A stretch of DNA of 64,000 nt from Pseudomonadota bacterium (GCA_023388355.1 JAEWGI010000019.1:62001-126000); one strand, 5' to 3'; shown: positions 9,745 through 18,622, counted from the stretch's first letter. The notes: a model not told the origin generated them from the letters alone. Numbers and translations: made by a program.

Positions 9745-12150
9745 ATGCGCCGCCTGAGGCGGCTGGGACCCTGGCTGCGCTGGGGCACGGTGGCGCTGCT
9801 GCTGGGTCTGCTGGCGCTGGACCTGGCATTCCCGCCGCAGCTGCCCGGCGCGCGCGACACCAGCACCCTGGTGGTCGCCGCCGACGGCACCCCGCTGCGC
9901 GCCTTCGCCGACGCCGAGGGCGTATGGCGCCACCCGGCCACCCGCGACAGCGTCTCGCCGCTGTACATCGAGGCGCTGCTGGCCTACGAGGACCGCTGGT
10001 TCGACCGCCACCCCGGGGTCAATCCCTTCGCCCTGCTGCGCGCCGGTTGGCAGTGGGCGCGCGGTGGCGGCATCGTTTCCGGCGGCTCGACCCTGACCAT
10101 GCAGGTCGCGCGCATCCTCGACCGCAGGCCCGGCGCATCCACCCGCAGCCTGCCGGGCAAGGCGCTGCAGATGCTGCGCGCGGTGCAGCTGGAGGCGCAC
10201 CTGTCCAAGGACCAGATCCTCGCCCTGTACCTGGAGCGGGCGCCGTTCGGCGGCACCATCGAGGGCGTCGAAGCGGCCAGCTGGGCCTACCTGGGCAAGT
10301 CCGCCGCGCGCCTGTCGCACGCCGAGGCGGCGCTGCTGACGGTGCTGCCGCAGGCGCCCAGCCGGCTCCGGCCCGACCGCCATCCGGACGCGGCGCAGGT
10401 GGCGCGCGACAAGGTGCTCGAACGCATGGCCACGCTGGGCCGCTGGACCCCCGAGCGGGTGCGCGACGCGCGGATCGAGACCGTGGTCGCGCGCCGCCTG
10501 CGCCCGCCAATGTCGGCACCGCTGCTGGCCCGGCGTCTGCGCGCGGCGCATCCGCAAGACGCGCGCATCGTCTCCACCCTCGACGCAGGGCTGCAGCGCA
10601 CGCTCGAGGCACGGGTGGCGACGTACTTCTCGGACTTGCCCGAACGCACCTCGGCGGCGCTGCTGGTGGTCGACAACGCGAGCATGCAGGCGCGCGCCTA
10701 CGTCGGTTCGCTGGACCTGACCGACCGCGCGCGCCTGGGCCACGTGGACATGGTGCGCGCCTGGCGCTCGCCCGGGTCGACCCTCAAGCCGTTCCTGTAC
10801 GGCATGGCCCTGGACGATGGCCTGATCCATTCGCAGAGCCTGCTGGTGGATGCGCCGCAGTCGTTCGGCGGCTACCGGCCGGGCAACTTCGATGCCGCGT
10901 TCAACGGCCCGGTCGCGGCCACGACGGCGCTGCAGCGCTCGCTCAACGTGCCTGCGGTGGACCTGCTCGACCGGGTCGGGCCGGCGCGCTTCGCCGCGCG
11001 CCTGGCGCATGCCGGGATCGACCTGCGCTTCCCGCGCGGCGTCTCGCCCAACCTGGCCCTGATCCTGGGCGGCACCGGCGCGCGCCTGGAGGACCTGGTG
11101 GGCGCGCATGCGGCCCTGCACCGCGACGGCGTCGCCGGGCGGGTGCGCTACCGCCGGACCGATCCGGAGAACGAGCGCCGGCTGCTGTCGCCGGGCGCGG
11201 CCTGGATCGTGCGCGACATCCTCGATTCGAACCCGCGCCCGGGCGAGCGCGAGGGCATGTTCGACGCCGCCCGCCGGCCGCGGGTGTCGTGGAAGACCGG
11301 CACCAGCTACGGTTTCCGCGATGCCTGGGCGCTGGGCGGCACCCGCCGCTATACCGTCGGGGTCTGGGTCGGCCGCCCCGACGGCACGCCGCTGCCGGGC
11401 CAGTACGGCGCGCTGACCGCGCTGCCGCTGCTGTTCGAAGTGATCGACAGCCTGCCGCGCGACCGCGTCGACGACGCGCCGGTGCCGCCGCCGCCGTCGG
11501 TGGAACGGCGCGAGGTGTGCTGGCCGCTGGGCACCGCCGCCGACGCGCAGGCGCCGGAACTGTGCCGGCGTCGGCTGGAGGCCCGGGTGCTCGACGGCGC
11601 GATCCCGCCGACCTTCGCCGAACGCGACGCGCGCGCCTGGAGCTCCGGGCTGGTGCGCTTCGAGGTCGATGCCGCGACCGGCCTGCGCCTGTCCGCGAAC
11701 TGCAGCGCGCCGCACCTGCCCCGGACCGCGGCGGTGGCGCGCTGGCCGGCGCTGGTCGCGCCCTGGCTGCCGGCCTCCGACCGCCGGGCGTCGAGCCTGC
11801 CGGCGCTGTCGCCGGACTGCGCCGACGACGGTCGCGACGCGGTGGCTGAACTGCGCATCGACGGGCTCGCCGACGGCTCCACCCTGGCGCGCCCGCCGGG
11901 CAGCGCGCGCGGCATCCGCGTGTCCCTGCGCGCGATCGGGACCGAAGCCACGGTGCAATGGCTGCTCGACGGCCGCCCGATCGCGACCACCCGCGGCGCG
12001 AACCGCCTGGTCCACGTCTTCGACACGGCCGGCAGGCACCGGCTCACAGCCCTGGCCGACACCGGCGCCTGGGCCAGCATCGACCTGCGCGTGCTTGCGC
12101 CGGAGCGTACCGGGGCGGCCGGTCCGCCCGCACCCGATCCGGCGTCGTGA
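9745..12150 (+). CDS. pbpC: Penicillin-binding protein 1C
   Basis: An 801-residue bifunctional peptidoglycan glycosyltransferase/transpeptidase-like protein anchored by an N-terminal membrane segment (residues 12-28). The GT51 domain shows YEDRWFDRHPGVNP with catalytic Glu82, GGSTLTMQVAR and a KALQMLRAVQLE helix. The transpeptidase-fold domain has SxxK as S345-T-L-K348, an SLN motif and KTGT at 517-520. A C-terminal beta domain typical of PBP1C (BiPBP_C) follows. It lies directly downstream of the alpha-2-macroglobulin gene, as in E. coli yfhM-pbpC, and converges on the peroxiredoxin gene with only 18 bp between stops. Confidence 0.95.
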   Translation: MRRLRRLGPWLRWGTVALLLGLLALDLAFPPQLPGARDTSTLVVAADGTPLRAFADAEGVWRHPATRDSVSPLYIEALLAYEDRWFDRHPGVNPFALLRAGWQWARGGGIVSGGSTLTMQVARILDRRPGASTRSLPGKALQMLRAVQLEAHLSKDQILALYLERAPFGGTIEGVEAASWAYLGKSAARLSHAEAALLTVLPQAPSRLRPDRHPDAAQVARDKVLERMATLGRWTPERVRDARIETVVARRLRPPMSAPLLARRLRAAHPQDARIVSTLDAGLQRTLEARVATYFSDLPERTSAALLVVDNASMQARAYVGSLDLTDRARLGHVDMVRAWRSPGSTLKPFLYGMALDDGLIHSQSLLVDAPQSFGGYRPGNFDAAFNGPVAATTALQRSLNVPAVDLLDRVGPARFAARLAHAGIDLRFPRGVSPNLALILGGTGARLEDLVGAHAALHRDGVAGRVRYRRTDPENERRLLSPGAAWIVRDILDSNPRPGEREGMFDAARRPRVSWKTGTSYGFRDAWALGGTRRYTVGVWVGRPDGTPLPGQYGALTALPLLFEVIDSLPRDRVDDAPVPPPPSVERREVCWPLGTAADAQAPELCRRRLEARVLDGAIPPTFAERDARAWSSGLVRFEVDAATGLRLSANCSAPHLPRTAAVARWPALVAPWLPASDRRASSLPALSPDCADDGRDAVAELRIDGLADGSTLARPPGSARGIRVSLRAIGTEATVQWLLDGRPIATTRGANRLVHVFDTAGRHRLTALADTGAWASIDLRVLAPERTGAAGPPAPDPAS

Positions 12151-12168
12151 CAGCGCGGTTGCCCGGCC

Positions 12169-12651
12169 TCAGTCGTCCAGCCGGGCCAGCACGTGCTCGG
12201 CGCCCGAGACCTTGAATTCGCCCGGTGCCTCCACGAACAGCTGCCTGACCACCCCGTCCTCCGCGTACAGGGCGAAGCGCTTGGAGCGGATGCCCATGCC
12301 GTAGCCGCTGGCGTCCATCTCCAGCCCCAGCGCGCGGGTGAGGTCGGCGTTGCCGTCCGAGAGCAGGCGCAGGCCCTGGGGCACGCCCTGGCTCTCGCCC
12401 CAGGCCTGCATCACGAACGGATCGTTCACCGCCATGCAGGCCACGTCGATGCCGCGTTCGCGGAAGCGGTCGAACTGCTCGACGAAGCCCGGCAGGTGCC
12501 GCTCCGAGCAGGTGGGCGTGAACGCGCCCGGAACCGCGAACAGCACCACCTTGCGGTCCTCGAACAGGGTCGGGGTATCGACCGCCTGGACGCCGTCGTC
12601 GATGTACTTGAGCACCACTTCGGGGATGCGGTCGCCGATCTGGATGGTCAT
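12169..12651 (-). CDS. Peroxiredoxin, Prx5 type
   Basis: A 160-residue thiol peroxidase of the Prx5 (type II) group, which reduces hydrogen peroxide and organic hydroperoxides with glutaredoxin or thioredoxin. The peroxidatic Cys48 sits in PGAFTPTCSERHLPGF; a second Cys72 (VACMAVND) lies where Prx5 members carry one. The start MTIQIGDRIPE at 12651 gives the family's normal N-terminus. It is transcribed divergently from hsp20 across a 143-bp gap. Confidence 0.93.
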   Translation of the reverse strand: MTIQIGDRIPEVVLKYIDDGVQAVDTPTLFEDRKVVLFAVPGAFTPTCSERHLPGFVEQFDRFRERGIDVACMAVNDPFVMQAWGESQGVPQGLRLLSDGNADLTRALGLEMDASGYGMGIRSKRFALYAEDGVVRQLFVEAPGEFKVSGAEHVLARLDD

Positions 12652-12715
12652 GGGAATGCAGCCTCGGGGCAGGGGTGGGCGGCCCCTATCGTCGCACGTC
12701 GCGCGCGGCGCGGGG

Positions 12716-12743
12716 CTTGAAAAACGCGCGTGCGGCCTGACAT
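12716..12743 (+). promoter_or_regulatory. Candidate heat-shock (sigma-32-like) promoter of hsp20
   Basis: CTTGAAA at 12716-12722 matches the sigma-32 -35 consensus exactly. With a 13-bp spacer the -10 region is CCTGACAT, a partial match to CCCCATnT. It is placed 51 bases before the small heat-shock gene. The -35 match and the gene's function support it; the -10 is weak. Confidence 0.45.
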
Positions 12744-12794
12744 AGGGGGAAGTGGCGGCAGGGTGCCGCCGACCAGACTTCAGGAGGCACACAG

Positions 12795-13253
12795 ATGAGC
12801 ATTGTCCGTTATCGCCAGCGCCCGACGGAGCTGGCGCTGCACGACGAGATCAAGCAGGTGTTCGACCGCTTCTTCGGCGAGCCCGACACCGACGCGTCGG
12901 CCGTGGTCACCGCCCAGTGGGTGCCGCGCGTCGACATCAAGGAAGAGGCCGACCGCTTCGTGATCTACGCCGACCTGCCGGGCATCGATCCGCAGCAGAT
13001 CGAGATCCAGATGGACAAGGGCATCCTCTCGATCAAGGGCGAGCGCAAGAGCGAGTCGAGCACCGAGACCGAGCGCTATTCGCGGGTGGAACGCCGCTAC
13101 GGCAGCTTCCACCGCCGCTTCGCGCTGCCCGACAGCGCCGACCCGGAGGGTATCGCCGCCAACGGGCGCGACGGCGTGCTGGAAATCGTGATCCCCAAGC
13201 GGCCGGAGACCACGCCGCGCCGGATCCAGGTCGGGGTGCAGACCGCGCACTGA
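12795..13253 (+). CDS. Hsp20-family small heat-shock protein
   Basis: A 152-residue ATP-independent holdase. The alpha-crystallin domain spans about residues 40-135, with ADLPGID, GILSIKGER, the ERRYGSFHRRFALP strand and the terminal GVLEIVIPK signature. A consensus AGGAGG (12782-12787) stands 7 bases before the ATG. The cbpA-type dnaJ gene follows after 67 bp, giving a holdase/co-chaperone pair. Confidence 0.96.
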   Translation: MSIVRYRQRPTELALHDEIKQVFDRFFGEPDTDASAVVTAQWVPRVDIKEEADRFVIYADLPGIDPQQIEIQMDKGILSIKGERKSESSTETERYSRVERRYGSFHRRFALPDSADPEGIAANGRDGVLEIVIPKRPETTPRRIQVGVQTAH

Positions 13254-13280
13254 CCCGCGCCGCGTCCACCGGTAAACTGG

Positions 13281-13307
13281 CGATGGCCCGCATCATGCGG
13301 GCCATCG
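13281..13307 (+). promoter_or_regulatory. Perfect stem-loop between hsp20 and dnaJ
   Basis: CGATGGCCCGCA - TCA - TGCGGGCCATCG makes a 12-bp perfect stem with a 3-base loop. It ends 4 bases before the GGAG ribosome-binding site (13312-13315) of the dnaJ gene. There is no T-run. It could end or protect the hsp20 transcript or set dnaJ expression. Confidence 0.6.
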
Positions 13308-13320
13308 TCGTGGAGCGACC

Positions 13321-14235
13321 ATGCAGTTCAAGGATTACTACAACGTGCTGGGCGTGGAGCCCAACGCCGGCGACGCGGAGATCAAGTCCGCCTACCGCCG
13401 GCTGGCGCGCAAGTACCACCCCGACGTGAGCAAGGAGGCGGGCGCCGAGGACCAGTTCAAGGCCGTCAACGAGGCCTACGAGGCGCTGCGCGATCCCGAG
13501 CGCCGCAAGGCCTACGACCAGCTGCGCGCACGCGGCTACCGCCCGGGCGACGAGGTTCCGCCCGCGGGCTTCGGCGGCGGCGGCGGCACGGGCGCGGGCG
13601 GCTTCGATTTCGACGAGGTGTTTGCCGGCGGCGGCGCGGGCGGCGGCTTCAGCGATTTCTTCGAGAGCCTGTTCCGGCGCGGAGCCGCGGGCGGCGCCAA
13701 CGGCGCGCGCCCGTCCGCGCGCGGCCAGGGCATGGGCGACACCCGCGCCCGGCTCGCGGTCCCGCTGGAGACCGTGCACCGCGGCGACAGCGTGCGGATC
13801 ACGGTCGACGGACGCTCGTTCGACGTGCTCGTGCCGCGCGGGATCCGCCCCGGCCAGGTGATCCGGCTGGGCGGTCAGGGTGCGCACGGCGGCAACCTGC
13901 TGCTGGAGATCGAATACGCCGCGCATCCGCAGTTCGAGGTCGACGGCCGCAACATCATCCACAGCCTGCCGGTTGCGCCCTGGGAGGCGGCCCTGGGGGC
14001 GACGGTCAGCGTGCCGACGCTGGGCGGCCGGGTCGAACTCAAGATCCCCGCCGGCTCCGAAGCCGGCCGCAAGCTGCGCCTGCGCGGCCGCGGCCTGCCG
14101 GGCCCCGGCGGCGCGGCGGCGGGCGACCAGCTGGTGGAAATCGAGATCCAGGCCCCGGTCCCGCAGGACGCGCGCCAGCGCGAGGCCTATGAAAAGCTGC
14201 GCGAGAGTTTCCCCGGGGATTGGCGGCAGGCCTGA
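13321..14235 (+). CDS. cbpA: DnaJ-family co-chaperone of the CbpA type
   Basis: A 304-residue class II J-protein that stimulates DnaK. The J domain occupies residues 1-70 with the HPD motif in KYHPDVSKEAG; a Gly/Phe-rich linker (about 80-130, with GGGGG and FGG runs) follows, then two C-terminal beta-barrel substrate domains. There are no zinc-finger CxxCxGxG repeats, which separates it from DnaJ proper. Coupling with hsp20 suggests a stress operon. The start at 13321 has GGAG five bases upstream. Confidence 0.93.
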   Translation: MQFKDYYNVLGVEPNAGDAEIKSAYRRLARKYHPDVSKEAGAEDQFKAVNEAYEALRDPERRKAYDQLRARGYRPGDEVPPAGFGGGGGTGAGGFDFDEVFAGGGAGGGFSDFFESLFRRGAAGGANGARPSARGQGMGDTRARLAVPLETVHRGDSVRITVDGRSFDVLVPRGIRPGQVIRLGGQGAHGGNLLLEIEYAAHPQFEVDGRNIIHSLPVAPWEAALGATVSVPTLGGRVELKIPAGSEAGRKLRLRGRGLPGPGGAAAGDQLVEIEIQAPVPQDARQREAYEKLRESFPGDWRQA

Positions 14236-14346
14236 GGCTGCGCGTGACTGCGCCCCCGCTCTTTCCCCCGCGTGCGGGGCTGCGCGCGCGCCGGGGTGGA
14301 AGGCCGGGATGCGCCTGCGTGGGAACAGCCTATCGAAGCTGCACCG

Positions 14347-14745
14347 CTATCCCGCTTCCGGCTCCGGCGCCGGGGCGTTGCCCTGGCCGAGGGTGGAGAC
14401 GATCGCCTCGGTCAGCTCGGCTTCGCTGAAAGGCTTGGTGAGATAGCCCTGCGCACCCTGGCGGATGCCCCAGACGCGGTCGGTTTCCTGGTCCTTGGTG
14501 GTGACCAGGATCACGGGGATGTGGCCGGTAGCGGCGTCGCGCTTGATCGTGCGCGTGGCCTGGAAACCGTTGAGGTTGGGCATCACCACGTCCATCAGGA
14601 TCAGGTCGGGCAGGTGCTCCTGTGCGGCGCGCACGCCGGCGGCGCCATCCTCGGCCGTGACCGCCTCGTGGCCGAGCTTCTCGACGATGCGGCGGATGCC
14701 CATCAGCTGCGAGGGTGAATCATCGACGATGAGGATGCGCGCCAT
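14347..14745 (-). CDS. pilH: Stand-alone response regulator, PilH-like
   Basis: A 132-residue single CheY-like receiver domain with the acidic pair D8-D9, phospho-acceptor D52 (LILMDVVMPNLNGFQATR), T82/T83 and K104 (YLTKPF). The stretch VTTKDQETDRVWG is characteristic of PilH, the receiver of the Pil-Chp chemosensory system that controls twitching motility. No other pil-chp genes are adjacent, so the gene is either an isolated pilH or a close paralogue. The C-terminal tail is Ala/Pro-rich. It converges on dnaJ with a 110-bp gap holding a small GC hairpin (CCCCGC-GT-GCGGGG). Confidence 0.8.
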   Translation of the reverse strand: MARILIVDDSPSQLMGIRRIVEKLGHEAVTAEDGAAGVRAAQEHLPDLILMDVVMPNLNGFQATRTIKRDAATGHIPVILVTTKDQETDRVWGIRQGAQGYLTKPFSEAELTEAIVSTLGQGNAPAPEPEAG

Positions 14746-14809
14746 TCTGTTTTCCCCTTGCGGACAGCGGAGATTGTAGCGGTCGCGGCGGGCTTGCCAA
14801 CCGCTTCGG

Positions 14810-15805
14810 CTAAGGGAATGTGACCAGGGTCCTGCCGACCGATCCGCCGCCCAGCATGCCCTCGAACACCTCCGGCAGCCCCTCGAGCGTGGTTTCGCGG
14901 GTGCAGATGCGATCCAGGTGGCGCGGTTTCCAGTCCGAGGCCAGGCGCTGCCAGACCTCGTCGCGGATCTCGCGTGCGGTGCCGGCAGACGCCACGCCGA
15001 GCAGGGACACGCCGCGGATGATGTGCGGCATCACCGTTGTCGGCAGCTCCGCGCTCGCCGCCAGCCCGGCGCTGGCGACGTTGCCGTAGGGGCGGGTCTG
15101 GGCCAGCAGGCTGGCGAGCATGGTGCCGCCGACGTTGTCGAGGCCGCCGCCGAAGCGCACCGACTCCAGCGGGCGGGTGGTGGCCAGCGCGTCGCGGCCC
15201 AGCACCTCGCTGGCGCCGATCGAGCGCAGGTAGTCGACGTGCGCCGGCTTGCCGCTGATCGCGTGCACGGCGTAGCCGGCGCGGCTGAAGATGTCGACCG
15301 CCAGCGAGCCGACGCCGCCGGTGGCGCCGGTGACGGCGAGCGGGCCGAGCGATGGATCCTGCCGGTTCTCCTGCATCCGCAACAGCGCCAGTGCCGCGGT
15401 GAAGCCGGCGGTCCCAAGGATCATGCTGTCGCGCAGCGACAGCCCCATCGGCAGCGGAACCGCCCACTTCGCCTCGACCCTGGCGTACCGGGCGTAGCCG
15501 CCGTCGCGGGTTTCGCTCAGGCCGCTGCCGGTGACCAGGACCTGGTCGCCCTCGCGGAACCTCGGGTCGGCCGACGACACCACGTGGCCGGCGACGTCGA
15601 TGCCGCCGACCAGCGGGAATTCGCGCAGGATCCGCCCCTTGCCGGTCGCGGCCAGCGCATCCTTGAAGTTCACGGACGAGAACGCGGTCCTGAGCACGAT
15701 CTCGCCCGGGGACAGTTCGTCCAGCGAGACCTGCTCGATGCCGCTGCGATAGCCGGCGTCGTCGCTGTGTATGCGGAATGCGGCGAAGCTTCCGGGGAGT
15801 TCCAT
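14810..15805 (-). CDS. acuI: Acrylyl-CoA reductase / YhdH-family quinone oxidoreductase
   Basis: A 331-residue zinc-independent medium-chain dehydrogenase/reductase. FSSVNFKDALAATGKG and FPLVGGIDVAGHV at the N-terminus and the Rossmann motif VTGATGGVGSLAVDI fit the YhdH/AcuI branch, which reduces acryloyl-CoA with NADPH. The C-terminal LEGLPEVFEGMLGGGSVGRTLV is also typical. Length equals the family norm (about 325-330). A GGAGAG site precedes the ATG at 15805. It lies 64 bp upstream of the pilH-like gene's start, same strand. Confidence 0.9.
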   Translation of the reverse strand: MELPGSFAAFRIHSDDAGYRSGIEQVSLDELSPGEIVLRTAFSSVNFKDALAATGKGRILREFPLVGGIDVAGHVVSSADPRFREGDQVLVTGSGLSETRDGGYARYARVEAKWAVPLPMGLSLRDSMILGTAGFTAALALLRMQENRQDPSLGPLAVTGATGGVGSLAVDIFSRAGYAVHAISGKPAHVDYLRSIGASEVLGRDALATTRPLESVRFGGGLDNVGGTMLASLLAQTRPYGNVASAGLAASAELPTTVMPHIIRGVSLLGVASAGTAREIRDEVWQRLASDWKPRHLDRICTRETTLEGLPEVFEGMLGGGSVGRTLVTFP

Positions 15806-15999
15806 CTGTCTCTCCGTGGTTCCGGCATGCCGGACAGTGACTGCGCGTGCATTGTCACACAGCGCGCAACGCGCGACACGGCTTGCCGGCTGGACATGCG
15901 CCGCAGCGACGCGCGCGCGACCGCTGGCCCGGCTTCAGCCGCGATCGAGATCCACGCATTCGCGCCCGGATGGAGAACGCGTCGCCCCGCGTCAGCCGC

Positions 16000-16593
16000 C
16001 TACCGCATGGACTCGCGGTGCTTCCTGTCCAACCATTTGGTCGCGCTCACCGGCGCATAGTCCTGCATCCATCCCAGCATCGCGTCGATGTCGCTGCCGT
16101 GCCACAGGTCGGCGCGCTGCGCGGGATGCAGGAAGCGTTCTTCGACCATGCGGTCGATCATGCCGATCAGGGGCTCGTAGAAGCCGTCCACGTCGAGGAA
16201 GGCGCAGGGCTTGTTGCCGATGCCCAGCTGGCGCCAGGTCAGCATCTCGAACATCTCGTCGAGCGTGCCGAAGCCGCCGGGCAGGGCGACGAAACCGTCG
16301 GACAGGTCGAACATGCGCATCTTGCGCTCGTGCATCGAACCAACCACTTCCAGCCGGGTGACGTCCCTGTGCGCGACTTCCCAGTTGACCAGCTGTTCGG
16401 GAATCACGCCGACCACTTCGCCGCCGCCCTGCAGCACCGCGTCGGCGACGATGCCCATCAGGCCGACGTTGCCGCCGCCGTAGACCAGCTGCAGGCCGTC
16501 GCGCGCGATGCGGTCGCCGAGCGCCATGGCACGTTCGGTGTAGGCCGGCTTGCTGCCGGCGTTGGAGCCGCAATAGACGCAGATCGAGCGCAT
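16000..16593 (-). CDS. LOG-family protein (TIGR00730), probable nucleoside 5'-monophosphate phosphoribohydrolase
   Basis: A 197-residue Rossmann-like protein with the family signature PGGFGTLDEMFE (residues 105-116) and the nucleotide-site VYGGGNVGLMG (residues 38-47). LOG proteins hydrolyse AMP or cytokinin riboside 5'-monophosphates to free base and ribose 5-phosphate; in bacteria the physiological substrate is often unclear. The gene lies 3 bp after the stop of a small lipoprotein gene and is probably co-transcribed with it. Confidence 0.93.
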   Translation of the reverse strand: MRSICVYCGSNAGSKPAYTERAMALGDRIARDGLQLVYGGGNVGLMGIVADAVLQGGGEVVGVIPEQLVNWEVAHRDVTRLEVVGSMHERKMRMFDLSDGFVALPGGFGTLDEMFEMLTWRQLGIGNKPCAFLDVDGFYEPLIGMIDRMVEERFLHPAQRADLWHGSDIDAMLGWMQDYAPVSATKWLDRKHRESMR

Positions 16594-16596
16594 GGA

Positions 16597-16989
16597 TCAG
16601 GTTCCGGTGGAGTGGGGCGGGGAGGGGTCGTCCACGGGCCGGCCGCAGTCGACCGAATCGACCACGCCGCCGCCGTAGTGCAGGCTCGAGACGCGTTGGC
16701 GTCCCTGCGCATCGATCCCGCTCCAGAAATCGATCGCATGGCTTCCCGCGGGTGGATCGCCGCCAGGGCCGGCGGCAGTATGGCCGGACAGCGTGCTGTC
16801 GGGCGCGCGTCCCATCAGCGCCAGCGCCTCGCGGTAGTTCATGCCGGGACGCACCTGCGCGCAGCGGGCGTGCACCGGGGTGTCATCGATCGCGGGCGTG
16901 GCGGCAGGCGTCGGCGGGTGCATTGGCGTGGAGGCGGCGCAGGCGGCAAGGGCGGCGAGCAGCAGCGGCGACAGGTGCGGTTCGGGCAT
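16597..16989 (-). CDS. Putative small lipoprotein, weakly BamE/SmpA-like
   Basis: A 130-residue protein. The N-terminus has a hydrophobic stretch ending LLLAALAAC, a lipoprotein signal. After a Pro/Thr-rich linker, the segment VRPGMNYREALALMGRAPDS resembles the 'GM...ea...lG.P' helix-turn of BamE-like domains, followed by strands with WSG and LHYGGGVVDSVDC. The start at 16989 is taken because GGAGAG lies eight bases upstream; an ATG at 17022 is unlikely. It stands first in a two-gene unit with the LOG gene. The function is unknown. Confidence 0.7.
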   Translation of the reverse strand: MPEPHLSPLLLAALAACAASTPMHPPTPAATPAIDDTPVHARCAQVRPGMNYREALALMGRAPDSTLSGHTAAGPGGDPPAGSHAIDFWSGIDAQGRQRVSSLHYGGGVVDSVDCGRPVDDPSPPHSTGT

Positions 16990-17007
16990 GCTGCGGCTCT
17001 CCAAAGG

Positions 17008-17036
17008 CGAAGGCCCAGGCATTGCCCGGGCCTTCG
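17008..17036 (-). terminator. Stem-loop downstream of lpd
   Basis: CGAAGGCCC and GGGCCTTCG form a 9-bp perfect stem around an 11-base loop, 19 bases past the lpd stop. The minus-strand tail (CCTTTGG) has only a weak T-run. It probably ends the sucA-sucB-lpd transcript. Confidence 0.55.
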
Positions 17037-17055
17037 TGTATCCCGATCCGGCCGC

Positions 17056-18489
17056 TCAGTTGGCCTTGTGGATCGCGCGCTTGTCGACCGCCATCGCGGC
17101 GTCGTGGATGGCTTCCGACAGGCTGGGGTGGGCGTGGCAGATGCGGGCGAGATCGTCGGCCGAACCCTTGAACTCCATGGTCAGCACGCCCTCGTGCACC
17201 AGCTCCGAAACGTTGGCGCCGACCAGGTGCATGCCCAGGACGCGATCGGTCTCGGCGTGCGCCAGCACCTTCACGAAGCCCGCCGGCTCGACCATCGCCA
17301 CCGCGCGGCCGTTGGCGGCGAACGGGAAGCTGCCCGCCTTGTACGGAATGCCTTCCTCTTTCAGCTGCTGCTCGGTCTTGCCGACCCAGGCCAGCTCGGG
17401 CTCGGTGTAGATCACCCAGGGGATGGTGTCGAAGTTGACGTGGCCCGGCAGGCCCGCGATCAGCTCGGCCACCGCGATGCCTTCCTCGAAGCCCTTGTGC
17501 GCCAGCATCGGGCCGCGCACGCAGTCGCCCACGGCCCAGACACCGTCGACGCCGGTGTGGCAGTGCTCGTCGACCTCGATCTGACCGCGCTCGGTGAGCT
17601 TCACGCCCGAGCCTTCGGCCAGCAGGCCCTTCGACGCGGCCTTGCGGCCCACGGCCACCAGCAGCCTGTCGACGGTGATCGTCTCCTCGCCCTTCTTGTC
17701 GGCGAAGGTGACCTTCACTTCCTTCTTCTTGCCCTTGCCGGTCACCTCGGCCTTCGAGACCTTGGCGCCCAGGCGAATGTCCAGACCCTGCTTCTTGAAC
17801 TCGCGCGCGGCGACCTTCGACACCTCGGCGTCGGCCGCGGCCAGGAAGTCCGGCAGCGCTTCGAGGATCACCACCTCGGAACCCAGGCGCTTCCACACGC
17901 TGCCCAGCTCCAGGCCGATCACGCCGGCGCCGATCACGGCCAGGCGCTTCGGCACCTCGGTGAAATCCAGAGCGCCGACGTTGTCGACGATGGCCTCACC
18001 GTCGAACTTGGCGAACGGCAGTTCGATCGAATCCGAACCCGCGGCGATGATCACGTTGGTGCCGGTGAGCTCCAACTCGGTGTCGTCGTGCTGCTTCACC
18101 TTGACCACGCGATCGGCGTGCAGGGTGGCGAAGCCGTAGTAGGACTTGACCTTGTTGGCCTTGAACAGCTGCGCGATGCCGCCGGTGAACTGCTTCACGA
18201 TGGCGTCCTTGCGGCCGACCATGGTGCCGACGTCGATCTTCGGATCCCTGGCGCTGATGCCGTGCTGTTCGAACACGTGCTGCAGGTTGTGGAACTGGCG
18301 CGAGGAGTCCAGCAGCGCCTTGGACGGGATGCAGCCCACGCGCAGGCAGGTACCGCCCAGCGCCGGCTTGCCGTCCTTGCCCAGGCCGGCGTCGATGCAG
18401 GCCACGCTCATGCCCAGCTGCGCGGCGCGGATCGCGGCGTGGTAGCCGGCTGGGCCGGCTCCGATGACGACGACGTCGTATTGTTCCAT
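17056..18489 (-). CDS. lpdA: Dihydrolipoyl dehydrogenase (E3)
   Basis: A 477-residue FAD disulfide oxidoreductase that reoxidises dihydrolipoyl groups of the E2 subunit. The FAD motif VVVIGAGPAGYHAA starts at residue 6; the redox pair C48/C53 lies in GGTCLRVGCIPSK; the C-terminal catalytic His454-Glu459 dyad is in HAHPSLSE. AAGGAG precedes the ATG at 18489. As third gene after sucA and sucB it is the E3 of the 2-oxoglutarate dehydrogenase complex and may also serve pyruvate dehydrogenase. Confidence 0.98.
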   Translation of the reverse strand: MEQYDVVVIGAGPAGYHAAIRAAQLGMSVACIDAGLGKDGKPALGGTCLRVGCIPSKALLDSSRQFHNLQHVFEQHGISARDPKIDVGTMVGRKDAIVKQFTGGIAQLFKANKVKSYYGFATLHADRVVKVKQHDDTELELTGTNVIIAAGSDSIELPFAKFDGEAIVDNVGALDFTEVPKRLAVIGAGVIGLELGSVWKRLGSEVVILEALPDFLAAADAEVSKVAAREFKKQGLDIRLGAKVSKAEVTGKGKKKEVKVTFADKKGEETITVDRLLVAVGRKAASKGLLAEGSGVKLTERGQIEVDEHCHTGVDGVWAVGDCVRGPMLAHKGFEEGIAVAELIAGLPGHVNFDTIPWVIYTEPELAWVGKTEQQLKEEGIPYKAGSFPFAANGRAVAMVEPAGFVKVLAHAETDRVLGMHLVGANVSELVHEGVLTMEFKGSADDLARICHAHPSLSEAIHDAAMAVDKRAIHKAN

Positions 18490-18512
18490 CGAAAAACTCC
18501 TTGACCGGAATT

Positions 18513-18614
18513 CCCTCCCCTTCAAGGGGAGGGTCAGGGTGGGGATGGTGTTGCCTCGATGGCGTCCGCTGGGGGACACCATCCCCATCCCGACCTTCCC
18601 CTTGAAGGGGAAGG
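18513..18614. repeat. Palindromic intergenic element, CCCTCCCC subtype
   Basis: A 102-bp element between sucB and lpd. It has terminal hairpins at both ends (CCCTCCCCTT/AAGGGGAGGG at 18513-18533; CCTTCCCCTT/AAGGGGAAGG at 18594-18614) and inner inverted arms (GTGGGGATGGTGT against ACACCATCCCCAT). The same architecture recurs at 43414-43512 and 55202-55430, and in a related subtype at 56890-57533. It splits the operon transcript with a strong secondary structure. Confidence 0.85.
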
Positions 18615-18622
18615 AGAGGAAA

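Noticed and set aside
4661..9829. Very long minus-strand open frame (over 1700 codons) opposite the alpha-2-macroglobulin gene, and similar ones opposite gyrA (1675-5013) and gdh (49050-54362)
   Set aside because: High GC leaves few stop codons on the antisense strand. Translations are His/Arg/Ala-rich without domains, and the opposite frames are unmistakable genes.
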